This document shows positions 1-5,464 of a stretch of DNA of 13,317 nucleotides, piece after piece. The notes beneath the pieces are model-generated. The model had not been told where the DNA came from. It did not search any database and saw only the letters and a list, made by a program, of their open reading frames with translations. Source of the DNA: Anaerolineales bacterium UBA6663 (GTDB taxonomy: Bacteria; Chloroflexota; Anaerolineae; Anaerolineales; UBA6663); the NCBI GenBank assembly GCA_002455335.1, contig DKKP01000206.1, positions 242-13,558 on the forward strand, read 5' to 3'. The position numbers were made by a program, and so were the translations under genes. How positions within the stretch are numbered: position 1 is the first letter of the stretch; each line of letters opens with the position of its first letter.

Positions 1-381
1 CACGCCCGACCAGAGCGTGGCCCCGAGACACATCACGCACGGCTCGGTGCTCGCGTACAGCTCGTACTGCCCGAGCGCAGCCAGGTCGTGCGTGCCAAGC
101 GCCTGACCGGCCAGCGCGATCGCGACCACCTCGGCATGCAGCACAGCCGATTGGTGGCTGACCACCAGGTTGACACCGGCGGCGATCAGGCGCCCGGTTT
201 GCGCGTCGAAAACCGCGGCGCCGAACGGGCCGCCGGTGCCCTGGTTGACGTTCTCACGCGCCAGCGCGATCGCCACGCGCATGCGCGTCTCGGCGTTCGC
301 GAACGTCGCGGGCTGGCGCGCCAGCCATTGCAGCGACCAGCGGGGCAGGTGCAGGCCGAAGTGGGTCGGGATACTTGACAT
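1..381 (-). CDS. Nucleoside deaminase (cytidine/guanine deaminase-like fold), 3' end cut off by window edge
   Basis: The visible 127 residues carry the zinc-dependent deaminase signature: G51-P-F-G54 in the first strand region, H82-A-E84 (zinc ligand His and proton-shuttling Glu) and P114-C115-V-M-C118 (two zinc-ligand Cys). The surrounding pattern (GGPFGAAV, a GVN turn, HAEVVAI, ALGT, LYASTEPC) resembles guanine deaminases of the GuaD type more than tRNA adenosine deaminase TadA, so hydrolytic deamination of a free base or nucleoside is the likely reaction. The substrate cannot be fixed from sequence, and the C-terminus that would help is beyond position 1. About 30 residues precede the usual fold start. 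The ATG at 381 lies 5 bases after the leuS stop; an in-frame GTG at 390 that overlaps that stop is an alternative start. The gene is probably co-transcribed with leuS and therefore also under the T-box. Confidence 0.88.
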   Translation of the reverse strand, partial: MSSIPTHFGLHLPRWSLQWLARQPATFANAETRMRVAIALARENVNQGTGGPFGAAVFDAQTGRLIAAGVNLVVSHQSAVLHAEVVAIALAGQALGTHDLAALGQYELYASTEPCVMCLGATLWSGV

Positions 382-386
382 GCTCG

Positions 387-3167
387 TCACACCACGATGT
401 TAACCAGCCGGCCCTTGACGTACATGACTTTCTTGGCCGGCTTGCCATCCATGTACCGGACGGCCCCCTCGGTCGCCAGGGCCGCGGCCTGGATTGTCTC
501 GTCGCTGGCGTCTGGCGCGACCACGATCTTGTCTCGGACCTTGCCGTTGATCTGCACAGCCAGCTCCAGCATGGCCTCGGCCGCCTTGGCGGCATCGAAG
601 ATCGGCCAGCTCTGCTGGTGGATGCTGTAGCCGTGCCCCTGCTGGGCCCACAGTTCCTCGGCCACATGCGGCGTGAACGGCGCCATCAGGAGCAGCATCG
701 ACCGGATCGCCTCGCCCCACGCGGCGGCGCCGACCTTGTTCGCTTTGATCACGTCCTTCAGGTCGGTGCGCAGTTTCATCAGGCCCGCGATCGCGCCGTT
801 AAAGCTGAAATTCTCGAGGCCGTCCTGAACCTGCTTGATGGTCTGATGGACGCGCCGCTCCAGGTTGCGCTCGGCTGCGGCATCGCCCTCGGCCGGCGGT
901 TGATGGAGCGTGACGATGTCCCACACGTCGTACATCCAGCGCACCACGCCCTGGATGCCCTTGCTATCCCACGGGCCGCCCTTCTGCCAATCGAAGCCGA
1001 ACATCAGGTAGGCACGCACGGTGTCGGCGCCGTGCTTACCGACCCACTCGTCGGGGTTGACGACGTTGCCCTTGCTCTTCGACATGCGCTGCACTTCAAG
1101 GTGGTGCTTTAGCTGGTCGACGCGGGCCACGCCCTCGATGCCCTCGATCGTGATCACGGCGTCGGGCAGCACCTCGATCGTCGTCAACTCGTCGCCGCCC
1201 GCGGCCACCTGCAGCAGGTTCTCGGTGCGCTTCATGATCTCGCCGCGCGCGTCACCGGTTTCATCGCCGATGAACGCCGCTGTGCCGGCCTTGACGGTGC
1301 TGGCGAACAGCTTGCGGCCCTCCCAGCGCCCGTGCGCCACGATCACGTGCCCGGGGCGCTCCTCACCCAGCACCTGGCCCTGGTTCCGCAGTTTCAGGAA
1401 GGGCTCGCCCCAACCCAGCGTCTCGGGATCCCGACCATGGGCCTGCATGACGTCCATGGTCTCCTCGAACATGCCCAGGTCGCGCATGGCCTTGACGAAC
1501 CAGCGCGCGTACAACAGGTGCATGGTCGCGTGCTCGGCGCCACCGGTATAGGTGTCGACCGGCAGCCAGTACGCGGCCTCCTCGGGGTCGAACGGCTTGC
1601 CGCTCAGCGTCGGGCTCAGATAGCGGAACCAGTACCACGACGAGCACAGGAACGTGTCCATCGTATCGGTCTCGCGCGTAGCAGGACGGCCCTGTGAGTC
1701 GACCGTGTTCAAGAATCCCTGGTGCAGCTGCAGCGGGCTCTGGCCGGTCGGCAGGAAGTCGACGTCGTCGGGCAGGCGCACCGGCAGTTGATCATCAGGA
1801 ACTGTCTCATAACCGCCGTCCTGCGTGCGGACGACCGGGATCGGCGCGCCCCAGTACCGCTGGCGCGAGATCAGCCAATCGCGCAGTCGGTAATTGACGG
1901 CCTCGCGGCCGACGCCCTTCTCCTCAAGGATCTTGATCGCGGCGTCGACCGACGGATTCTTGCGGCCCTTCTGGCCGTTACAGGTGAGGCCATCGAGCGG
2001 GCCCGAGTTGATCATCACGCCCGCGCCGTCCCAGGCCTCGGTCATCGTATCGCCGGTCAGCGGCGTCTCGGCCGGCCAATCGGCCGGCTTGACGACGGGC
2101 ACGATCGCCAGCCCGTACTTGCGTGCGAAGTCGAAGTCGCGCTGGTCGCCCGAGGGCACGGCCATGATCGCGCCCGTGCCATACGAGATCAATACGTAGT
2201 CGGCGATCCACACCGGGATCGGCTTGCCCGTGACCGGGTTGGTCGCGTAGCCGCCGGTGAACACGCCTGTCTTCTCTTTGGTCTCCGAGGTCCGCTCGAT
2301 TTCAGTCTCGCGCGCGGCGGCGGCGCGATATTCCTCGACGGCCGCGCGTTGCGCAGGCGTGGTCAGTGTATCGACGAGCGGATGCTCTGGCGCCAGCACC
2401 ATGAAGGTCGCGCCCCAAAGCGTGTCGGGCCGGGTGGTGTAGACCTCGACCGGCTGGCCATCGGGCCGGGCGCTGAAGATCACGCGCGCGCCCTCGCTCC
2501 GGCCGATCCAGTTGGTCTGCATGATGCGCACGGGCTCTGGCCAATCGATCTTGTCGAAGTTCAGCAGTTCGTCGGCGTAGTGCGTGTAGCGGAAGAACCA
2601 CTGCGTCATCAGCTTCTGGATGACGGGCTGACCGGTCCGCTCGTCCTTGCCGTCGATAACCTGCTCGTTGGCGAGCACGGTCTGCAGCGTCGGTGACCAG
2701 TTGACAAGCGCCTCGCCGCGGTAGGCCAGGTCGGCCTCGAAGAACTGCTTGAAGAACCACTCGGTCCACTTATAGTACCCGGGGTCGCAGCTGACCGCCT
2801 CGCGTTCCCAGTCGAACATGGCGCCCATCGAGCGCAGTTGCTTGCGCATCCGCTCGATGTTGGCCAGCGTCCACTTTGCGGGGTGGATGTTGCGCTGGAC
2901 CGCGGCGTTCTCGGCCGGCAGGCCAAAGGCGTCGAAGCCCATCGGGAAGAGCACGTTGAAGCCCTTCATGCGCATGTAGCGGGCGCGCGCATCTGACGGC
3001 GTCATCGCGAACCAATGGCCGATGTGCAGATCGCCGCTGGGGTAGGGCAGCATGGTGAGCGCGTAGTATTTGGGCCGGCTCCAATCCACCTTCGACCGGT
3101 ACAGCCCATCCGCATCCCACTTCGCCTGCCACTTCTGCTCGATCGCGCCGTGCTCGTACTTTGCCAT
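387..3167 (-). CDS. leuS: Leucyl-tRNA synthetase (LeuRS)
   Basis: This cytoplasmic class Ia synthetase joins leucine to tRNA-Leu. The 926-residue protein has every expected part in order: the HIGH motif at 48-51 (in PYPSGDLHIGH), the CP1 editing domain with its threonine-rich T244-T-R-P-D site and the editing aspartate D341 in VPSGDQRD, the second half of the Rossmann core (TGGAEHATMHLLYARW), a leucine-specific insert, the KMSKS loop as RMSKS (694-698), an anticodon-binding helical domain and a C-terminal domain ending in VKGRLVNIVV. It is somewhat longer than many bacterial LeuRS. The start is the ATG at 3167 because MAKYEHGAIEQKW is the normal family N-terminus and a GAGAGGA ribosome site sits just upstream. 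An in-frame extension to 3311 would run through the T-box terminator and Stem III, so it is not coding. Expression is expected to rise when tRNA-Leu is uncharged. Confidence 0.98.
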   Translation of the reverse strand: MAKYEHGAIEQKWQAKWDADGLYRSKVDWSRPKYYALTMLPYPSGDLHIGHWFAMTPSDARARYMRMKGFNVLFPMGFDAFGLPAENAAVQRNIHPAKWTLANIERMRKQLRSMGAMFDWEREAVSCDPGYYKWTEWFFKQFFEADLAYRGEALVNWSPTLQTVLANEQVIDGKDERTGQPVIQKLMTQWFFRYTHYADELLNFDKIDWPEPVRIMQTNWIGRSEGARVIFSARPDGQPVEVYTTRPDTLWGATFMVLAPEHPLVDTLTTPAQRAAVEEYRAAAARETEIERTSETKEKTGVFTGGYATNPVTGKPIPVWIADYVLISYGTGAIMAVPSGDQRDFDFARKYGLAIVPVVKPADWPAETPLTGDTMTEAWDGAGVMINSGPLDGLTCNGQKGRKNPSVDAAIKILEEKGVGREAVNYRLRDWLISRQRYWGAPIPVVRTQDGGYETVPDDQLPVRLPDDVDFLPTGQSPLQLHQGFLNTVDSQGRPATRETDTMDTFLCSSWYWFRYLSPTLSGKPFDPEEAAYWLPVDTYTGGAEHATMHLLYARWFVKAMRDLGMFEETMDVMQAHGRDPETLGWGEPFLKLRNQGQVLGEERPGHVIVAHGRWEGRKLFASTVKAGTAAFIGDETGDARGEIMKRTENLLQVAAGGDELTTIEVLPDAVITIEGIEGVARVDQLKHHLEVQRMSKSKGNVVNPDEWVGKHGADTVRAYLMFGFDWQKGGPWDSKGIQGVVRWMYDVWDIVTLHQPPAEGDAAAERNLERRVHQTIKQVQDGLENFSFNGAIAGLMKLRTDLKDVIKANKVGAAAWGEAIRSMLLLMAPFTPHVAEELWAQQGHGYSIHQQSWPIFDAAKAAEAMLELAVQINGKVRDKIVVAPDASDETIQAAALATEGAVRYMDGKPAKKVMYVKGRLVNIVV

Positions 3168-3177
3168 TCGTCCTCTC
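3168..3177 (-). promoter_or_regulatory. leuS ribosome binding site
   Basis: GAGAGGA (3177 to 3171 on the minus strand) lies three bases before the ATG at 3167. The spacing is a little short, but it is the only purine-rich site here. It fixes the leuS start at 3167 rather than at the GTG 144 bases upstream inside the T-box. Confidence 0.75.
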
Positions 3178-3181
3178 AAAC

Positions 3182-3224
3182 GGTGAAAGCAACGCGCCGC
3201 ACAGGACGGCCCATCGCTTTCACC
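3182..3224 (-). promoter_or_regulatory. Extra hairpin in the leuS 5' leader, after the T-box terminator
   Basis: On the minus strand GGTGAAAGC (3224-3216) and GCTTTCACC (3190-3182) form a perfect 9-bp stem that wobble and A-U pairs extend to about 12 bp. An inner GCCG/CGGC hairpin occupies 3210-3196. The structure sits between the T-box terminator and the ribosome site, ending five bases before the latter. It is not part of the canonical T-box. The same 9-mer GGTGAAAGC also occurs in the apical loop of T-box Stem I (3445-3437), so the 3' arm could in principle pair with either copy. The structure is seen in the sequence; a role in translation control is inference. Confidence 0.6.
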
Positions 3225-3229
3225 TATAC

Positions 3230-3270
3230 AAGAAAAGGCCGCCTCATCCAGTAAGGGACGAAGCGGCCTT
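3230..3270 (-). terminator. T-box intrinsic terminator of leuS
   Basis: On the minus strand AAGGCCGC (3270-3263) pairs perfectly with GCGGCCTT (3242-3235) across a 20-base loop, and a T-rich tail TTTTCTTGT follows. The 5' arm overlaps the region used by the antiterminator (the CCCT that pairs with AGGG of the T-box lies in the loop), so the two folds exclude each other. This makes it a transcription-attenuating T-box rather than a translational one. Confidence 0.9.
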
Positions 3271-3493
3271 CGCGGTACCACCCTAATTGTGAAGTCGATA
3301 CACGGCTTCACCTCTCTGGGCTGTAACGGGCCTACCCGTGGCCGGCTGCGGCGGCGCCGCTGACCGGACAGGCTCCCGGGCGAGTTCGCTCATGGGCGAC
3401 CTGGATCGCCAGACGGGCCTGAGCCGTCGGTGCCGGGCTTTCACCACTCCCGGCTCGCTGCAGGCTGAGCTACTGCTCCCGTTCGTCGCCTGT
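3231..3493 (-). promoter_or_regulatory. T-box leader (tRNA-Leu sensing riboswitch) of leuS
   Basis: Stem I is closed by ACAGGC (3493-3488) and GCCTGT (3373-3368). Inside it CGGG/CCCG and GCTC/GAGC flank a specifier loop with AGCAGTA (AGTA S-turn) on the 5' side and GAACTCG on the 3' side, which presents CTC, a leucine codon, at 3384-3382. The apical hairpin GCCGGG/CCCGGC carries the GGTG-type loop that docks the tRNA elbow. Stem III is GTGAAG (3311-3306)/CTTCAC (3294-3289). The T-box proper, AGGGTGGTACCGCG, lies at 3284-3271; its TGGT bulge matches a tRNA acceptor end with discriminator A, as in tRNA-Leu. AGGG pairs with a downstream CCCT to form the antiterminator. Uncharged tRNA-Leu(GAG) should bind and allow read-through into leuS. 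The specifier reading is confident because both flanking helices pair exactly. Confidence 0.95.
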
Positions 3494-3502
3494 AGATATG
3501 GT

Positions 3503-3528
3503 CAGGGGCGCACGCACGTGCGCCCCTG
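3503..3528. repeat. 12-bp perfect inverted repeat between tRNA-Ala and the T-box
   Basis: CAGGGGCGCACG (3503-3514) and CGTGCGCCCCTG (3517-3528) are exact complements separated by two bases, so an RNA hairpin of about 10-11 bp with a small loop is expected on either strand. No T-run follows on either strand, so it is not a standard intrinsic terminator. It fills most of the 41 bases between the 3' end of the GGC tRNA and the base of T-box Stem I. It may be a tRNA 3'-processing signal, an RNA boundary or a weak terminator. Confidence 0.7.
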
Positions 3529-3534
3529 CGACTG

Positions 3535-3607
3535 TGGACCCAGAGGGAGTTGAACCCTCGACCTTCTCAATGCCATTGAGACGCGCTCCCAACTGCGCTA
3601 TGGGCCC
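3535..3607 (-). tRNA. tRNA-Ala (anticodon GGC)
   Basis: The 73-base cloverleaf is complete: acceptor GGGCCCA with TGGGTCC, D-arm GCGC/GCGC with loop AGTTGGGA, anticodon arm TCTCA-ATGGCAT-TGAGA, variable AGGTC, T-arm GAGGG-TTCAACT-CCCTC, discriminator A. The loop reads GGC (codon GCC), and the G3-U70 wobble pair, the main alanine identity element, is present. The CCA end is not encoded, so a CCA-adding enzyme is needed. It is the second of two tandem tRNA-Ala genes, with its 5' end 5 bases after the CGC gene. Confidence 0.98.
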
Positions 3608-3612
3608 AGACA

Positions 3613-3685
3613 TGGACCTGAAGGGAGTTGAACCCTTGACCTCCTCAGTGCGATTGAGGCGCGCTCCCAACTGCGCTACAGGCCC
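3613..3685 (-). tRNA. tRNA-Ala (anticodon CGC)
   Basis: The 73-base cloverleaf is complete: acceptor GGGCCTG with CAGGTCC, D-arm identical to the neighbouring GGC gene, anticodon arm CCTCA-ATCGCAC-TGAGG giving CGC (codon GCG), T-arm AAGGG-TTCAACT-CCCTT, discriminator A. G3-U70 is present, which agrees with alanine. No CCA is encoded. It is the first gene of the unit; its 5' end lies 12 bases after the -10 box, so the primary transcript would have only a very short leader. Confidence 0.98.
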
Positions 3686-3697
3686 GAACGAAGATTA

Positions 3698-3726
3698 AGT
3701 ATACCGAATGCGGGACGTCCTGTCAA
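3698..3726 (-). promoter_or_regulatory. Strong sigma70-type promoter for the tRNA-Ala pair (and possibly leuS)
   Basis: On the minus strand TTGACA (3726-3721) is separated by exactly 17 bases from TATACT (3703-3698). This is a perfect -35 box and a 5/6 -10 box at ideal spacing. The transcription start should fall near 3691, about six bases before the first tRNA. No comparable promoter is visible between the tRNAs and the T-box, so read-through from here may also feed leuS. Confidence 0.88.
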
Positions 3727-3739
3727 ACCGCATGCGGTT
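3726..3739. promoter_or_regulatory. 14-bp palindrome abutting the -35 box
   Basis: AACCGCATGCGGTT is a perfect self-complementary palindrome. Its last base is also the first base of the TTGACA -35 box of the tRNA-Ala promoter, and its other end is 9 bases from the stop of the zinc-ribbon gene. It could be an operator for a dimeric regulator of the tRNA/leuS unit. As RNA it makes only a six-bp stem without a T-run, so it is a poor terminator for the upstream gene. Confidence 0.55.
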
Positions 3740-3748
3740 CTGGGCAAA

Positions 3749-4474
3749 TCACAGCGGGCGTAGTTCGACGTCCAGGAAGTCGACGATCGTCCTTTCGCCC
3801 GGGATGTACGTCTCGAGCGCCAGGCCGACGTAGCCACGTCCGAAGCGATCGTCGTCGACCTCGGCCGCGACCTCGCCATTGATCGAACACACGAAGTGCG
3901 CGCCGCGACCCAGGACGCCGAGCTGGTTGACGCCGTAGGGTTTGATCGCGCGCGCGGAAGTCCAGTCGACAAGGACCCGCCACTTGCCTTGTTCCACGCA
4001 CGCCAGGGTGAAAAGCTGGTTATCGGTGACCCGACAAACGTAGTAGTTCAGATAGTCCTGGCCGCGGAACACGACGCCCCAACTGCTGCCCGTTTTGCTC
4101 CCGACGATGTGCTTGGCATTGACCTGGACATCGAAGTCGGCGACTTGATAGGCCGGGAGGAAGGCCGTGGTCGTGCTCGAGTCCGGCCCGCGTTGTGCGT
4201 CCCAGCGATAACGACCCTCTCGGACGGCGCGCTCCAGCGAGGTGAAGAACCGGCTCTTCTCGACGCCGAGTTGCCAGCCGTTGTCATTGTTGGCGAAGGT
4301 TTCGAGCACGGTCGTGGTCCGCGCCACAGGCTCCGCAGATTGCCGCAGCGTCTCGGGCACGATGACGGTCGTGTGACAGTACGGACAACTGACGACGGCC
4401 TGGCTCCCCTTCGGCAGGACGGGCGCGCCACAGGATGGACACTGAAAGGATTGACCTGACACTTGGCCTGACAT
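3749..4474 (-). CDS. Zinc-ribbon protein with C-terminal LamG/jelly-roll-like domain
   Basis: The 241-residue protein starts with a four-cysteine zinc ribbon, C12-P-S-C15 and C30-P-Y-C33, on an otherwise short hydrophilic N-terminus. After a linker of about 25 residues, residues 58-241 match a beta-sandwich pattern common in Chloroflexota proteins: an opening F-x-x-N-D-N-G-W, then FLPAYQVADFDVQV, SSWGVVFRGQDYLNYYVCRV, a GKWRVLVDWT strand, INGEVAAEV and a closing VDFLDVEL. In the family such domains are concanavalin/LamG-like and often bind glycans or act as structural modules. There is no signal peptide and no membrane segment, so the protein looks cytoplasmic. The start at ATG 4474 has GAGGA eight bases upstream. 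It is a single gene that ends just before the tRNA promoter. The specific function is unknown. Confidence 0.85.
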   Translation of the reverse strand: MSGQVSGQSFQCPSCGAPVLPKGSQAVVSCPYCHTTVIVPETLRQSAEPVARTTTVLETFANNDNGWQLGVEKSRFFTSLERAVREGRYRWDAQRGPDSSTTTAFLPAYQVADFDVQVNAKHIVGSKTGSSWGVVFRGQDYLNYYVCRVTDNQLFTLACVEQGKWRVLVDWTSARAIKPYGVNQLGVLGRGAHFVCSINGEVAAEVDDDRFGRGYVGLALETYIPGERTIVDFLDVELRPL

Positions 4475-4641
4475 GATGATGGTCCTCGAGGGCTTAACGA
4501 AGGGCCCGCCCGGTTTTGGCTGTGCCGCGTTCGGCGCCGCTGGTCAGAAATGATAGTCGATCTTCGACGCAGCGCCCGTGCCCGCCTTGCGCCCGGCCCA
4601 AACCATTCCGCGCCCAGGCCAGGCGTGATCACCTCTGGCAT

Positions 4642-4683
4642 GGTCCGGGCACTGCGGGTATGATCGGCGGCAGTGCCCGGACC
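4642..4683. repeat. 14-bp perfect inverted repeat
   Basis: GGTCCGGGCACTGC (4642-4655) and GCAGTGCCCGGACC (4670-4683) are exact complements around a 14-base loop that contains TATGAT. No T-run follows on either strand, so it is not an ordinary terminator. It lies in the middle of the divergent intergenic region and could be an operator, a bidirectional transcript boundary or part of a small RNA. Confidence 0.75.
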
Positions 4684-4693
4684 GTTGCGTGTG

Positions 4694-4712
4694 TGACCCG
4701 ATAGTGGGGTCA
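4694..4712. promoter_or_regulatory. TGACCC-N7-GGGTCA inverted repeat
   Basis: TGACCC (4694-4699) and GGGTCA (4707-4712) form a six-base dyad with seven-base spacing, a geometry typical of dimeric regulator sites. It sits 65 bases before the start at 4777. No regulator is encoded nearby. Being short, it could be chance. Confidence 0.3.
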
Positions 4713-4776
4713 TGCCGTTCGGGTGAACACACGATATATGAGACGGCCGTTTCAGGGCCGATCGGCTGGAATAGCT

Positions 4777-5265
4777 ATGACACGTCCACTCGTACCCCCA
4801 CCTGTTCGAGCCTGTTTGCCTGAGCTCACCATCGGTGCGCTCGGTTTGGTGAGCGTTGACGCACAGATCTGGCTCGTGATCCGCTCGGATGCCTCCGAGT
4901 ATTTCGGCGCACAGCCGATCGACCTGCGCAGCGAGCTGGCGTGCTACGACACGGGCGCCGTGCTCGATCTGCAACTCTGGTTGGCCGGCGCGCTGGTGCA
5001 GCCGGTGGTCTACCAGGCCTGGTTGGATCCTCACAGCCCGGACGATCGCCTGGTCCTTACACTTCTGGCGGCCCAGGAGACCGTCGAGATCGCCTTCTTT
5101 GATCTCCAGTCCGATCATCTGCGTTTCGCCAAGAGCTACATGGTCCCCGAGCCGATCCGGCAGCGGCTGCTCGAGCTCCAGGCATCGGGCCGCGCGCACA
5201 CCGAATCATTGAAGGCGCCGTTCTGGCTGGCGGCCAAGAGCGAGCATCTTCGCCGCCAGAGCTGA
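4777..5265 (+). CDS. Conserved-looking protein of unknown function, 162 aa
   Basis: I do not recognise this family. The 162-residue protein has no signal peptide, membrane helix or metal motif. It alternates short beta-like strands (LGLVSVDAQIWLVIRS, DLQLWLAGAL, LVLTLLAAQETVEIAFFDL) with a C-terminal helical stretch (PEPIRQRLLELQASGRA), so a small soluble alpha/beta or beta-barrel domain is plausible. Codon use matches the neighbouring genes, which supports it as real. Start choice is uncertain: ATG 4777 is preferred because the next segment looks like folded protein, but in-frame ATG 4738 and GTG 4723 also exist and none has a good ribosome site. A clear terminator follows at 5307. It is monocistronic and divergent from the zinc-ribbon gene. 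Confidence 0.72.
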   Translation: MTRPLVPPPVRACLPELTIGALGLVSVDAQIWLVIRSDASEYFGAQPIDLRSELACYDTGAVLDLQLWLAGALVQPVVYQAWLDPHSPDDRLVLTLLAAQETVEIAFFDLQSDHLRFAKSYMVPEPIRQRLLELQASGRAHTESLKAPFWLAAKSEHLRRQS

Positions 5266-5306
5266 TAACGCTGCGCCCGGGCGGTCGATCCCGGGATTGG
5301 TCGGAT

Positions 5307-5332
5307 AGGGCCGGATGTCGCCGGCCTTTGTT
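5307..5332 (+). terminator. Intrinsic terminator after the 4777-5265 gene
   Basis: GGCCGG (5309-5314) and CCGGCC (5321-5326) pair around the six-base loop ATGTCG. An outer A-T and a G-T pair extend the stem to eight, and TTTGTT follows directly. It lies 42 bases after the stop codon and separates this gene from the patatin gene. Confidence 0.8.
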
Positions 5333-5358
5333 AGCCAACGCATCTTCATCGAGCCGCG

Positions 5359-5387
5359 CTTCCGTGAATCGATCGGCTTGCTACAAT
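5359..5387 (+). promoter_or_regulatory. Possible promoter for the patatin-like gene
   Basis: TACAAT (5382-5387) is a good -10 box 77 bases before the start codon and just after the terminator of the previous gene. The base run at the -35 distance (CTTCCG) matches poorly, so the promoter is tentative. Confidence 0.35.
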
Positions 5388-5464
5388 AGCTGTTCTCGGC
5401 AGACATCCGGCGGACAGCTGCTGGCGAGCACATCTTCGTGCCCGCGTTGGCGCCGTGACGACAG

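Larger units (their letters stand above)
4475..4776. other. Divergent intergenic region with structured elements
   Basis: These 302 bases separate the minus-strand zinc-ribbon gene from the plus-strand gene at 4777. No convincing gene is present. The region holds the zinc-ribbon ribosome site (GAGGA, near 4483-4487), a 14-bp inverted repeat (4642-4683) and a small TGACCC/GGGTCA inverted repeat (4694-4712). A TATCAT on the minus strand (4555-4550) and TATATG on the plus strand (4735-4740) are possible -10 boxes for the two genes, but neither has a good -35 partner. Confidence 0.6.

Noticed and set aside
3168..3311. N-terminal extension of leuS starting at GTG 3311
   Set aside because: It would translate T-box Stem III, the antiterminator and the terminator. 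The family N-terminus and a ribosome site fit ATG 3167.
3470..3698. Short open frames on both strands across the tRNA genes
   Set aside because: They are translations of the two tRNA-Ala genes (the well-known IAQLGARLNGIEKVEGSTP type of spurious protein).
4048..5199. 383-codon minus-strand open frame
   Set aside because: It overlaps both the zinc-ribbon gene and the 4777-5265 gene in another frame and has low-complexity Arg/Ser/Pro composition typical of a GC-rich shadow frame.
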